DNA from: a virus
Direction: 5' to 3' (one strand)
IMG/VR virus record: IMGVR_UViG_3300007735_000707
Location: 1 to 39,057 of that record
Length of the DNA: 39,057 bases
In this document: positions 4,442-13,500 of the stretch, in pieces
Layout: the number at the start of each line of letters is the position of its first letter
Numbering within the stretch: position 1 is the first letter of the stretch
Translations under genes and position numbers: made by a program
The notes under the pieces: generated by a model
Seen by the model: only the letters and a program-made list of their open reading frames with translations
What the model was told of the DNA's origin: nothing
Databases searched by the model: none

Positions 4442-4457
4442 TGTGAGTTACATCACA
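4442..4457. promoter_or_regulatory. CRP/GlxR-type operator TGTGA-N6-TCACA
   Basis: The sequence TGTGAGTTACATCACA is an exact match to the CRP consensus half-sites, and its centre also fits TGTGAnnTAnnTCACA, the consensus known for the actinobacterial CRP homologue GlxR. It lies about 105 bp upstream of the first leftward start, in the divergent region. A host cAMP-responsive regulator may therefore control the leftward operon. I could not define the cognate -10/-35 with confidence. Confidence 0.55.
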
Positions 4458-4492
4458 CCCGCGGAACCTGTTCCCCTGTTCATTGTGTCGAT

Positions 4493-4502
4493 TTGTCGAC
4501 AA
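4493..4502. promoter_or_regulatory. Palindrome TTGTCGACAA
   Basis: Perfect 10-bp palindrome overlapping a direct repeat of TGTCGA; a candidate operator. Confidence 0.3.
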
Positions 4503-4568
4503 TTGAAGAGTGAGTAAGTGATTGAATGTTCAACTATCTTCCCCTATTGATAGCCCTCAATCCTTAAT

Positions 4569-4603
4569 GACTAGACCCCGCGAATTATGGCAGGGGGATA
4601 GTC
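4569..4603. other. Stem-loop with tandem G-A step
   Basis: GACTAGACCCC pairs with GGGGGATAGTC except for a GA/AG internal step that could form sheared G-A pairs. The loop is about 13 nt. Possible structured RNA or origin hairpin. Confidence 0.3.
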
Positions 4604-4660
4604 GCCTATTAAGTCTTCATAGTTCTGCATTCTTTCCTTGCCAAACTCTGGCATTTAAAC

Positions 4661-4675
4661 CCCGCAGATTGCGGG
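4661..4675. other. Hairpin CCCGCA-GAT-TGCGGG
   Basis: Perfect 6-bp stem followed on the rightward strand by ATTATTATTAATAATAA, itself a palindromic AT run. A weak terminator in either direction or an origin element. Confidence 0.35.
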
Positions 4676-4716
4676 ATTATTATTAATAATAAGACTCTAA
4701 CCCTCAGGTAAACAGT

Positions 4717-4740
4717 TAGACTCAGGAAATCCTCAGTCTA
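4717..4740. promoter_or_regulatory. 24-bp dyad, candidate operator
   Basis: TAGACT-C-AGGA-AA-TCCT-C-AGTCTA is symmetric over 24 bp except for one C/C position in each arm. Its length and symmetry suit a dimeric DNA-binding protein. Confidence 0.4.
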
Positions 4741-4828
4741 TGCATACCTTTTGACCGTAGGGTTGTTTAATTTGCTCACTTACTTGTATATATACTCCCA
4801 TCATAATTTTCTGTTATATTTGCTAAAT

Positions 4829-4849
4829 AGCCCTGTGACCAGGGCTTTT
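4829..4849 (+). terminator. Rightward intrinsic terminator
   Basis: AGCCCTG-TGAC-CAGGGCT forms a 7-bp stem with a 4-nt loop followed by TTT and a TATATATATT run on the rightward strand. No rightward gene lies upstream, so it may end a small RNA transcribed within 4400-4829, or insulate the late promoter. Confidence 0.55.
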
Positions 4850-4909
4850 ATATATATTAGCCCCCCTTATAAATATATTTAAAAATATATTGATATTAAG
4901 TGTTCGGTT

Positions 4910-4938
4910 TTGGTACTTTGAACGGGTTATCTTATATG
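4910..4938 (+). promoter_or_regulatory. Candidate late promoter (terminase)
   Basis: TTGGTA at 4910-4915, 17-bp spacer, TATATG at 4933-4938, facing the terminase. The 22-bp perfect palindrome 4939-4960 lies directly over the expected transcription start. Confidence 0.4.
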
Positions 4939-4960
4939 TAAAGATTAATATTAATCTTTA
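4939..4960. promoter_or_regulatory. 22-bp perfect palindrome
   Basis: TAAAGATTAAT followed by its exact complement ATTAATCTTTA. It sits immediately downstream of the candidate -10, a typical operator position, or is part of an AT-rich origin. Confidence 0.45.
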
Positions 4961-4962
4961 AC

Positions 4963-4994
4963 GGATTAACCTCCGTTTGCTCTACGGTTAATCC
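4963..4994. other. Stem-loop in late leader
   Basis: GGATTAAC and GTTAATCC are 8-bp inverted arms; the inner CCGT/ACGG extends the stem around TTGCTCT. It would form in the 5' leader of the terminase transcript. Confidence 0.4.
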
Positions 4995-5111
4995 TTAATT
5001 AATATATAATATATATAATAATTACCACAGTTATGCCGTCAGGCAGATACCGTTTATTGAGCGTTTTTAAACCTCTACAGAGGGCGACGAGATACACCCT
5101 AGGGGGCACCA

Positions 5112-6977
5112 ATGGGACGCAGACCTGGGATTCAAAACATCCCTAAGCACGAGGCTCAGGAGAAGGTTCTCCTACAACTTGAGCAAGGTTCGACCATCAC
5201 CGCTGCTATGGCATCGGTAGGGCGCAATGACGTTACCTTCCGCCAATGGTCAATGAATGAACCAGCCTTCAAGGAACGGGCAGACAAAGCCCGACTGGTA
5301 GGCAAAGGGGTCATCGCTGACCTAGGCGACCTGAAGGAAATCTCATTCCCTGACTTTTGTGAGCAGTTCCTCGACACTAAACTTTTCCCGCATCACTACA
5401 ACTGGGTAGACCTGATTGAAGGGCGCGAGCCGCGCTGGATGCACCCTGCTATGACCTACGAGCCAGGGGCTATCAACAGAGTGCTCATTAACGTCCCACC
5501 TGAGCACGCCAAGTCCACAGTCATCACGACCAACTACGTGACCTACAAGATTGTGACCAACCCTAACTCACGAGTCATTATCGTTTCAAAGACTCAAGGT
5601 ATGGCACGCAAGTTCCTCGGTGCCATCAAGACAAGACTTAACCACCCAGCCTTTATCAAACTGCAGACCGCTTTTGGTCCTAATGGCGGATATAAGGCAG
5701 ACGCCACTACGTGGTCTGCAGATATGATTTATTTAGGTACAGGACGCGATAGTGGCGAAAAAGACCCAACTGTCCAAGCCCTAGGTTTAGGTTCTCAGAT
5801 TTACGGTGCTCGTGCCGACTTGATTATCGTCGACGATGCTGTGATGGGTTCCAACGCCCACGAGTGGGAAAAGCAGATGGAATGGCTTCAGAAGGAAGTT
5901 ATCACCCGTCTTGGTCGCTACGGCAAACTTATCATCGTAGGTACCAGAGTTTCATCTATCGACCTCTACAAGATGCTTCGAGATGGCTCACAGTGGACAG
6001 GTGGCAAATCACCCTTCACCTATATGGCAATGCCAGCAGTTTTAGAATTTGACGAGAAACCTCAAAATTGGAAAACCCTTTGGGCTAAAACAGATAGACC
6101 CGAAGGAGATGTGGACGAACCTGATGCCGACGGACTTTATCCGAAATGGGATGGACCCGCTCTTTTTACGAGGCGCTCTGAAGTTGCGCCATCTGTCTGG
6201 GCTATGGTCTACCAGCAAGAGGATGTCCAAGAAGACTCAATCTTCTCTCCAACCTGTGTGGCTGGCTCAGTCAACGGAATGCGAAAAAGAGGACCGCTAA
6301 AGGCAGGCAACCCTGGTCACCCTAATCACGTCGAGGGTTACACCATCATCGGTCTTGACCCTGCTATGGCAGGTGCTACAGGTGCTGTGGTTTGTACCTA
6401 CAACAGAGCCGATGGAAAAATCTATGTGCTAGATGCTGTCAATATGACAGAGCCTACGCCTCAGAAGATTCAAAATTTAATCGAAGATTGGGTGGAGAAA
6501 TACCGCCCTCAAGAATTGCGTATCGAAATCAACGCGCATCAGAAGGCGTATGCACTCGACGAAAACTTACGTAACTTTCTAGCAGGTTACGGTACGCAAC
6601 TTAATTCTCACTTTACTGGTAAGAACAAGTGGGACACATCTTTTGGTGTGGCATCTATGGCTACCCTCTTTGGTAACACCAGAGACGGACGATTCCAGGA
6701 CAATAACATTATCGAACTACCAAGCAACGAGGGTTCAGAGGGTCTTAAGACTCTAGTACAGGAACTCATTACCTGGAAGCCAGATACTAAGAACCCGACT
6801 GACGTTGTTATGGCTCTGTGGTTTACGGTCATCCGTATCCGAGAGATGATGCAGAAGTCAAGTCAAGCAGCACAATATCAATCGAACCGCTGGGCAACTC
6901 GTGCTCAACAAGGTCGAAGATTTGCCGTCAACCTAGATGACGCATTCGCAGACCAGTGGTCAGGACAATACGGATAA
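5112..6977 (+). CDS. terL: Terminase large subunit with TerS-like N-terminus, 621 aa
   Basis: DNA-packaging motor. The ATPase domain has a phage-type Walker A VPPEHAKST (128-136) and Walker B LIIVDDAV (237-244). The C-terminal RNase H-like nuclease has Asp416 (IIGLDPAMAG), Glu472 (LRIEIN) and Asp564 (NPTDVVMALW). Residues 13-62 look like a small-terminase DNA-binding segment: a helix-turn-helix with an invariant-type W (VLLQLEQGSTITAAMASVG, then FRQWSMNEPAFKERADKAR). No separate terS is seen nearby, so DNA recognition may be built in. Start is ATG after AGGGGGCACCA; the leader from the candidate promoter at 4910 is about 170 nt. Confidence 0.93.
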   Translation: MGRRPGIQNIPKHEAQEKVLLQLEQGSTITAAMASVGRNDVTFRQWSMNEPAFKERADKARLVGKGVIADLGDLKEISFPDFCEQFLDTKLFPHHYNWVDLIEGREPRWMHPAMTYEPGAINRVLINVPPEHAKSTVITTNYVTYKIVTNPNSRVIIVSKTQGMARKFLGAIKTRLNHPAFIKLQTAFGPNGGYKADATTWSADMIYLGTGRDSGEKDPTVQALGLGSQIYGARADLIIVDDAVMGSNAHEWEKQMEWLQKEVITRLGRYGKLIIVGTRVSSIDLYKMLRDGSQWTGGKSPFTYMAMPAVLEFDEKPQNWKTLWAKTDRPEGDVDEPDADGLYPKWDGPALFTRRSEVAPSVWAMVYQQEDVQEDSIFSPTCVAGSVNGMRKRGPLKAGNPGHPNHVEGYTIIGLDPAMAGATGAVVCTYNRADGKIYVLDAVNMTEPTPQKIQNLIEDWVEKYRPQELRIEINAHQKAYALDENLRNFLAGYGTQLNSHFTGKNKWDTSFGVASMATLFGNTRDGRFQDNNIIELPSNEGSEGLKTLVQELITWKPDTKNPTDVVMALWFTVIRIREMMQKSSQAAQYQSNRWATRAQQGRRFAVNLDDAFADQWSGQYG

Positions 6978-6987
6978 GGATAGCAAA

Positions 6988-7230
6988 ATGGCAAAATCAG
7001 CAGATGCTGCAAAACTAGAAGCAGAAAAAAGAGCAGCAAAAAATAAAGCCCTAGCGTTTTCCGCTAAGGGTAAATTGCAAACTCCTACAGCAGAAGCGGC
7101 ACGTCGTTCCCCAAACAAAGAAACAGTAAGAATTCGTACTAACCCTGGTATTTCGGGTAAGGGTGGTTCAATGGTTGGCGCACTCTACCGTCCAATGGGC
7201 GGTGGCGGAATGTCACAGTACAACAAATAA
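6988..7230 (+). CDS. Small basic virion-region protein, 80 aa
   Basis: Starts MAKSADAAKLEAEKRAAKNK, an Ala/Lys helix, then a Gly-rich tail ending MGGGGMSQYNK. ATG at 6988 is preferred to an upstream in-frame ATG within terL because AAGGA lies at good distance. It sits between terminase and portal, where head-completion or DNA-contacting small proteins often lie. Lysine content resembles the mini-proteins at 21.4-22.5 kb. Function unknown. Confidence 0.75.
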   Translation: MAKSADAAKLEAEKRAAKNKALAFSAKGKLQTPTAEAARRSPNKETVRIRTNPGISGKGGSMVGALYRPMGGGGMSQYNK

Positions 7231-7254
7231 TTTTAAATCTACGTTAGGACAATA

Positions 7255-9039
7255 ATGGCATTATCAATGGAACAGGTAGCAGCGAGAGTCGTCTCTTTAC
7301 GCTACCGTAATAGTGAGCGCGATGCTCGCAACCTTGACGTCCTTGCTGTCCGTAAGGGTCAAATCTCACAGGTTTACCCTGACTTCTTTCCAGATGGCGT
7401 AGATGCCAACGTAGTTGCTAACTTCATTGATGTAGTCGCACGCGACTTGTCAGAGGTTATGGCTCCACTGCCAGCGGTAAACTGCTCAGCAGCAAACTCA
7501 GTTTCAGATAGAGCACGTACATTCGCTGACAAGCGTACTCGTATTGCCTCTAACTACTTCTCCCACTCTGACTTGTCAGTGCAGATGTACTCAGGTGCTG
7601 ACTGGTATATCACATATGGTTTCGTTCCGTTCATTATTGAATTGGACGAAGATGCAAAACTGCCACGTATCCGCATAGAAAACCCGATAGGTTCCTATCC
7701 AGAGTTTGACCGCTATGGACGTTGTGTGGCATTTGCTAAGAAATACCTGATGACATTGGGCGAACTCGTTACTCAGTTTCCAGAGTTTGAAAGGCAACTA
7801 CTTGGTCCTCAAGGATACAAGCAAGACCTTAATAACGAGGTTGAGTTAATTCGCTATTATGACAAAGACCAATCAATCATCTACTTACCAACAAAGCAAG
7901 ACTTAGTTCTTTCTAAGGTTAAGAATCCTCTAGGCAAAATGATGGTTGTTGTTGCACGTAAGCCTTCAGTTGATGGCGAACTACGTGGACAATTCGATGA
8001 TGTTCTAGGTATCCAGTTGCTACGCAACCGCTTTGCGTTGCTTGCAATGGAAGCAGCAGAAAAATCTGTTCAGGCACCTATCGTACTTCCTCAGGATGTA
8101 CAAGAGTTGCAACTTGGTGGAGACGCAGTTATCCGTACTGCTAACCCAGCAGGTGTGCGACGTGTCGAACTTACGCTTCCACAGGGTGCATTTACAGAGC
8201 AGACATTGCTTAACCAGGAACTTCGTGTTGGTACACGTTATCCTGAATCTCGTACAGGTAACATTGATGCTTCAATCGTCACTGGACAAGGCGTGCAAGC
8301 ACTTATGGGTGCATTCGATACCCAGGTCAAGTCAGCACAGGCAATCTTTGCTGCAGCACTACGCGACGTAATCAGCCTCTGCTTTGAAGTTGATGAAGTT
8401 ATTTACCCAGAAGAGAAAACAATTCGCGGAGTAGATTCAGGTTCTCCATATGAAATTTCATACAAGCCAACCAAAGACATCAAGAACGACTATTCTGCTG
8501 ATGTTCGCTACGGTATGCTTGCTGGTCTTAACCCAGCGCAAGGTCTTATCTTTATGCTTCAGGCACTTGGAGGAAAACTCATCAGCCGAGATATGGCTAT
8601 GAGAGAACTTCCATTTACTGTGAACGTAACTCAGGAACTTGAGAAGATTGAAATTGAAGATATGCGTGCCGCATTACTAGGTTCGCTAACTGCCTACACA
8701 CAAGCCATTCCACAAATGGCAACGCAAGGTCAAGATGCTTCAGAAGTAGTACGTAAGATTGCTGCGGTTATCAAGGCACGTCAAAAGGGTCAAGCACTAG
8801 AAGACGCAATTGAAGCCACATTCGCTCCGCAGCAGCAAGTTCCTCCTGCTGGGGCACCAGAAATGGTTGAGCAAACGTCCCCTGCTCCCGAAGGCGTTCC
8901 AGCAGGAGGCGCTATTGCTCCAGGTGGACCAGAGATTGCGCCACCAGAGCAAGCACCACCAGACATTATGAGCATTCTCTCTAGCCTTTCAGGCGGAGGC
9001 GAAGCAAACGCAAGCGTAAGAACCGTAGCACGTAGATAA
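7255..9039 (+). CDS. Portal protein (probable), 594 aa
   Basis: Twelve-fold portal at the packaging vertex, inferred from position after terL, size and features. The N-terminal region (VDANVVANFIDVVARDLSE, SGADWYITYGFVPFIIELDED, IENPIGSYPEFDRYGR) matches the style of podovirus-like portals with a membrane-distal wing and clip. Residues 530-590 form a Pro/Ala/Gly-rich disordered tail. Start ATG follows TTAGGACAATA. Identification rests on overall pattern and synteny rather than one diagnostic motif. Confidence 0.8.
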   Translation: MALSMEQVAARVVSLRYRNSERDARNLDVLAVRKGQISQVYPDFFPDGVDANVVANFIDVVARDLSEVMAPLPAVNCSAANSVSDRARTFADKRTRIASNYFSHSDLSVQMYSGADWYITYGFVPFIIELDEDAKLPRIRIENPIGSYPEFDRYGRCVAFAKKYLMTLGELVTQFPEFERQLLGPQGYKQDLNNEVELIRYYDKDQSIIYLPTKQDLVLSKVKNPLGKMMVVVARKPSVDGELRGQFDDVLGIQLLRNRFALLAMEAAEKSVQAPIVLPQDVQELQLGGDAVIRTANPAGVRRVELTLPQGAFTEQTLLNQELRVGTRYPESRTGNIDASIVTGQGVQALMGAFDTQVKSAQAIFAAALRDVISLCFEVDEVIYPEEKTIRGVDSGSPYEISYKPTKDIKNDYSADVRYGMLAGLNPAQGLIFMLQALGGKLISRDMAMRELPFTVNVTQELEKIEIEDMRAALLGSLTAYTQAIPQMATQGQDASEVVRKIAAVIKARQKGQALEDAIEATFAPQQQVPPAGAPEMVEQTSPAPEGVPAGGAIAPGGPEIAPPEQAPPDIMSILSSLSGGGEANASVRTVARR

Positions 9040-9054
9040 TTGAGGTAGGGGACA

Positions 9055-9591
9055 ATGACAACGATTATCGGTGTTGAATACGCAAATCGCTGTGTAATTC
9101 TTGGCGATTCTCGTATTGTTGGTGACTCAAAGATTTACTCTCACCCAGATATGGTCAAGGTTGTTACTAATGGTAACTATCTTGTAGGAGTTGCTGGAGA
9201 TGTTCGTGCATTACAGGTTGTGTTACACACTTGGAAGCCACCAGTCTTGCTAGCAAAAGATAAAAACAACATCTTTCAGTTTATGGTCAACAAAGTGGCA
9301 CCATCACTTAAGCAATTGCTTACAGACGCTGGTCTACTTGATGCTAAATCACCAGATAAAGACTTTGAGATTAACATAATTGTTGGACTCAATGGCAATC
9401 TGTTTGAAATTGACAGTGACTTTGCAGTATCTCGTAACTCAGAGGGGTATTACGCAATAGGAACTGGTGGAGATTACGCACTTGGTGCACTCTACGCAGG
9501 AGTTACTCCTGAACAAGCAGCAGAAGTTGCTGTAATTAATGACAGTAAGACCGCAGGACCTTTCACTACAGAGACACAGTACAAAAAATGA
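9055..9591 (+). CDS. Proteasome/HslV-like Ntn hydrolase, 178 aa
   Basis: Threonine protease of the proteasome beta/HslV fold. After Met removal the N-terminus is TTIIGVEYANRCVILGDSR: nucleophile Thr1, the Asp17 equivalent in GDSR, and the Lys33 equivalent in DMVKVV. Later family marks are GVAGD, AIGTGGDYALGAL, and the end pattern PEQAAEVAVINDSKTAGPF. The fold is nearly full length for HslV. It sits between portal and scaffold/capsid, where many phages keep a prohead maturation protease, so a capsid-processing role is the leading inference. No HslU-like ATPase is encoded. Start follows GTAGGGGACA. Next gene overlaps by 4 nt. Confidence 0.88.
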   Translation: MTTIIGVEYANRCVILGDSRIVGDSKIYSHPDMVKVVTNGNYLVGVAGDVRALQVVLHTWKPPVLLAKDKNNIFQFMVNKVAPSLKQLLTDAGLLDAKSPDKDFEINIIVGLNGNLFEIDSDFAVSRNSEGYYAIGTGGDYALGALYAGVTPEQAAEVAVINDSKTAGPFTTETQYKK

Positions 9592-9842
9592 GTGAAGAGT
9601 TCCGTGAAGCAGTAGAAGATGCTCTACGTTTGTTAGTAGATACAGACTCTAATGGCAAAGACTACATAGCCTCAGGATGGGTTCTTATATCTGAGTGGGC
9701 TGATTACAATGGTAACCGCTTTCTTCACACAGAAGTCAGCGAAGCAATGACTCCTTGGAACGCAGCAGGAATGATGCGACTTGCCGAAGAGTACAACAGT
9801 GAACTTGAAGATAATTTCTTAGAAGAAGAGGATGACGAATGA
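9588..9842 (+). CDS. Acidic hypothetical protein, 84 aa
   Basis: Starts MSEEFREAVEDALRLLVDT, with a core GWVLISEWADYNGNRFLHT and an acidic end LEDNFLEEEDDE. The core (W.L..E..D..G.R.L, then W.A.GM..LAEEY) resembles a widespread small actinophage protein of unknown role. ATGA overlaps at both ends couple it to the Ntn hydrolase and the next gene, so it could be a partner of either. Confidence 0.75.
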   Translation: MSEEFREAVEDALRLLVDTDSNGKDYIASGWVLISEWADYNGNRFLHTEVSEAMTPWNAAGMMRLAEEYNSELEDNFLEEEDDE

Positions 9843-10321
9843 CAACTGCACCAGAAAATCGTGGTGGCGCCAATGGCGGTCCTCAGTACAACCCAGCAAA
9901 CATCTCTGCTACAGGCGGAGCAGGTGGAACTGGTAAGCAAGCACCTAAGTACATTCCAGGTATGAAAAGTTTAGGCTCAACAGGAGTTGCAACTATGGCA
10001 CAACAGGGTGGCGCACCTATGGCTGGTAACCCAGTCCCTCCAGTAAAGACTCCAACAACTCCAATGGACTCAATGATGTCTGGTCTTGTACCACTTGATG
10101 CTGAGTCAATGGATGACCTACCTATCTCTGATGGTGTAGATATTGGTCGTGGTCGTGGTTCAGAGGCATTGCCAGCACGTTTAACATCTCCGATTAATCA
10201 AGATGAAAACGTAGCATTAATCAAACGTTACTTACCAGACCTAATGAATGCAACTCGTTTACAGGGTGCACCTGATTCATACAAGCAGTTTGTTAACTAC
10301 CTGAAAAACCAGATACTTTAA
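9839..10321 (+). CDS. Virion-region protein with disordered N-terminus, 160 aa
   Basis: Residues 1-80 are Gly/Ala/Pro/Gln-rich and probably disordered (NRGGANGGPQYNPANISATG). The C-terminal third is folded and helical (NVALIKRYLPDLMNATRLQG, SYKQFVNYLKNQIL). Located in the packaging/head block with 4-nt and 1-nt overlaps to neighbours. Likely a virion or assembly protein (inference from context); no family recognised. Confidence 0.75.
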   Translation: MTTAPENRGGANGGPQYNPANISATGGAGGTGKQAPKYIPGMKSLGSTGVATMAQQGGAPMAGNPVPPVKTPTTPMDSMMSGLVPLDAESMDDLPISDGVDIGRGRGSEALPARLTSPINQDENVALIKRYLPDLMNATRLQGAPDSYKQFVNYLKNQIL

Positions 10322-10524
10322 TGAGATGGGTAGAGAATAACTTCTTTGACCACCTAGATAAGTTTGCTAACTCTCTAGGTTATGAAAATTATGAAATAGC
10401 AATTCCTTTGGCAATGGTTCCTTGGGAGTCTCCAGAAGATAGAGATATTTTTATTTTAACTATCACTGGCAATGAAGTACAAGGTGGCAGTCCTGATACA
10501 TTTAAAGCAGGGGAGGTTAAGTAG
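10321..10524 (+). CDS. Small hypothetical protein, 67 aa
   Basis: Starts MRWVENNFFDHLDKFANSLG and continues ENYEIAIPLAMVPW; acidic and aromatic. TAATG overlap with the upstream gene. Its 3' end carries GGGGAGG, the ribosome site for the giant protein that follows. Function unknown. Confidence 0.7.
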   Translation: MRWVENNFFDHLDKFANSLGYENYEIAIPLAMVPWESPEDRDIFILTITGNEVQGGSPDTFKAGEVK

Positions 10525-13500
10525 TGAGTTCATTCTGGGATAGTTTTGTTCAAAATGTTTTAGGTATGAACCGCAAAGACCAAAAGAGACTTGTTGAAGG
10601 TGTAAGCACTCAACTTTCTGGTGCTAAAAAGGCTGTAACAGGTTTGCCTGGATTTGTTTTAGGTCAAACTGTCGTAAAACCAATTTCACAAAATTTACAA
10701 TCTGCAGCACTTAAGGCTGGATATACGCCTGAAGAGGCTGCCGCTGTAGGATTAGCAATTGAAAAAACCAAGGTTGGCGAATACACTTCAAAAGAATCTA
10801 AAAGGTTTATTGAAGGCAGTCTCCAGACAATAGACCCAGTTCTTATTGCTGCAGAGAAAGCAGAAAAATACGTTTTCTCTCCAATTGCTCGTACGATTTC
10901 TACTGCAAATTTATTGTCAGACCCTACAAGTGCGCTTTATAATAGCGATAAGTACGGTAAGGGTTTTCAATTTTCAGATGTTATTGATGCTTATAACCGA
11001 AGCGAAAAAGTTTCTCTTGGTGTATCAATGCTCAAAAGTGGTCTCAATCCACTAGGCTCCTTTGAAAGCCTCGTCTTAAAAAATGGAGGCATTGATGTTA
11101 ATGATGTTGACCTATGGAACGATGAAGACATCAAGAAGAATTTTGAAGAAAATACTCTTGGTCGTTGGATTACTGGAACAAACGATTTCTTAATTAAGAA
11201 TATTGCTATCAATGTTGTCGGTTCAGGTGGCGCTGCAGCAATACGAGCAGGAGCACTCAAGGCTGGTCTTAATACACGCTTTCGAGTTGGTGATGTAAAT
11301 GCAATGCCAGAGGCTGAAAATTTAATTAATCAGCATATTGCATTCCGCAAGTCTGGTGGAACAGAGGGCAACTTAACGGTCTTTGGACAAGACGTTGAAG
11401 ACCTTGCTACCTCAGAAAACATTATTGATATTAAAAGAATTATTAGCAAGCACAGCAATAATCCTCGTCTTCCAGGTCTACTTAGAGATACAAAAGACCC
11501 AGAGTTTGTACGCGATTTAATTTTGGCTGACAAAGCATATGCTCCAGCAGTTGAACGACTTGCTGCTGCAGGTATGCGTGATGACCTGTGGGTACTAGGC
11601 GATGGCAACCTTGTTATTCAGGGCAATTATGCAGCAACTGGTCGCATTCCGTCAATGACTCCTGAGCAGTCTACTCGTGTTCTTGGTGCATTTGACGATG
11701 CTATTAGAAAGAATCCTAAGCATCAAGAAATTTATGATGCGTTTTTAAAGGACATCGAGGACCCACTTACTGGTGGTATGACAATTGAACCAACATTTTT
11801 TGGTAAAAACTATAAGCCAGTTGAGCCAGTTATTGGCGGACCTACGGTTGCTGCTGCTCGTTCTCGTCTTGGAAAGATTAAGACTTCTGTAATTGAGCGC
11901 GACTTCTCTAAAGTTGGCGGATACACACAGACAGTTCTTGGTAGCAAACTACTTAACGGACCATCTACTGTATTAATTAGAACCTTTGGAACAATGATGC
12001 CTAAGGGTTTTATTACTAACTCAGGTGTGCGTCCACTAAATGGCATTGATGAATTAATTGCTACATTTGATGATGTTCCTTTGTTCCGTCGTGGAGACCG
12101 AGTGATTGAAAACCACGAAGGTCGTATGATGACAGTATCTCAGTACCGTACTGAAACAATTGATAGGCTTGTTTCAGCAAAGACTGATGGTGAACGTGCA
12201 GCAATGATTAAGAATTTGAACACTGAAATTATTCGCACAATTTCTTTTACTCGCGGCGAGCGCGATACAAATCTTATTGATACATTTGTAGATAACTTAA
12301 TGCAAGATGTCTATACAGTTCACGGTAACTTAGCCGCTAGAGGAACAGCACTAGACCCAACTGGTGTCAGAATTGTTGTATCTCCTAAGACTCAGGCTCA
12401 ACTTGCAAACTCTATGCCGACTCTTCCATTTGGTGAGTTTGATAGAATGCTTGCACGAGCAATGGCTGGTAAAGGAAATGTTTTAGTCAGTGGCACTCGC
12501 AAAGTTGCAGGTGGAACTCGCGCTGGCGCGAAGGCAATCTTTGAGGCTGGTAACAAAGCATTCTCAATTTCTGCTTTGTATCGTTTCAGTTATATTCCAA
12601 AGAACTCAGTTTTTGAACCACTACTTAGTGGCGTTATGGCTGAAGGAACTGATTTTGCAGGTGCAATGCTTAGGTCATCAAAACAGATTATTAAAAACAA
12701 CGCTAATGTTATAATGCGTAATATTGATAAGTCTAAGACTCTTTTGCCCAGCGCTAAAAAAGAAATTCAACGCGAAGTTGATGCTTTGTCACAACAGTAT
12801 AACGAGGCAGTTAACATACGAGATATTGTTTATGCAAAGTATGAGCAACTATTTGCAGATGTTCCTGGTGTATCTCCAGCGACTAAGCGTGAATGGGCTG
12901 ACAGTGTACGCGACGACCTGCGTGCTGCAGAGAAGATGGTTGATTTTGTTGAAGTAAAACTCAATAAGTACACTGTTGAATACGGCAAGAGTATTGATGT
13001 GCCATCTTTGTACAACTTGCGTCGTAGACTTCAAACACTCAAAGACTTACCAGCAGCAGAACGCGCTAGTGAGCGCTATGCTTCTGAGATTCGTAACGCA
13101 GAATTGCTAATTGCTAAAGCATCTCAGACCATTAATACAATGGCTCCAGAGGTTAATGTACTAGATGCTCAGATTGCGTCTGCATACAAGAGAATTAATG
13201 ATTCATTAAAGGAACTTGGACCAGCAATTAAGAAGCGTGGAGAAATTTTCTCTGTAGCAGATGGTCGATATATCAAGAAGCCTGTATTGCCAGAGTGGGA
13301 AAAGATTGTTACCTCTAATGGTCAGGTAATTGAAATGCCATCTATGAGAAATAAAGATTATCTTGGCGATGGATACTTTAGTGAAATTGCTAACAATAAT
13401 ACAAGAACAATTGAAGTCCTTGGTAACAAAGCAACTGTAGCAAAGTTTAATACAATTTTTAAAAATGGACCACAGAGCATTACCAATGTTGCTGACCCAT

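Larger units (their letters stand above)
4339..5111. other. 773-bp gene-free divergent control region
   Basis: No convincing gene on either strand. It separates the leftward operon from the rightward terminase. It contains a CRP/GlxR-type operator, several hairpins, two long dyads, one rightward terminator, a candidate late promoter and a very AT-rich stretch from about 4785 to 5030. It is a candidate for the main regulatory region and possibly a replication origin (inference). Confidence 0.7.

Noticed and set aside
5033-5143. 36-residue rightward frame overlapping the terminase start
   Set aside because: No ribosome site and no sensible composition; the region is better read as an untranslated leader.
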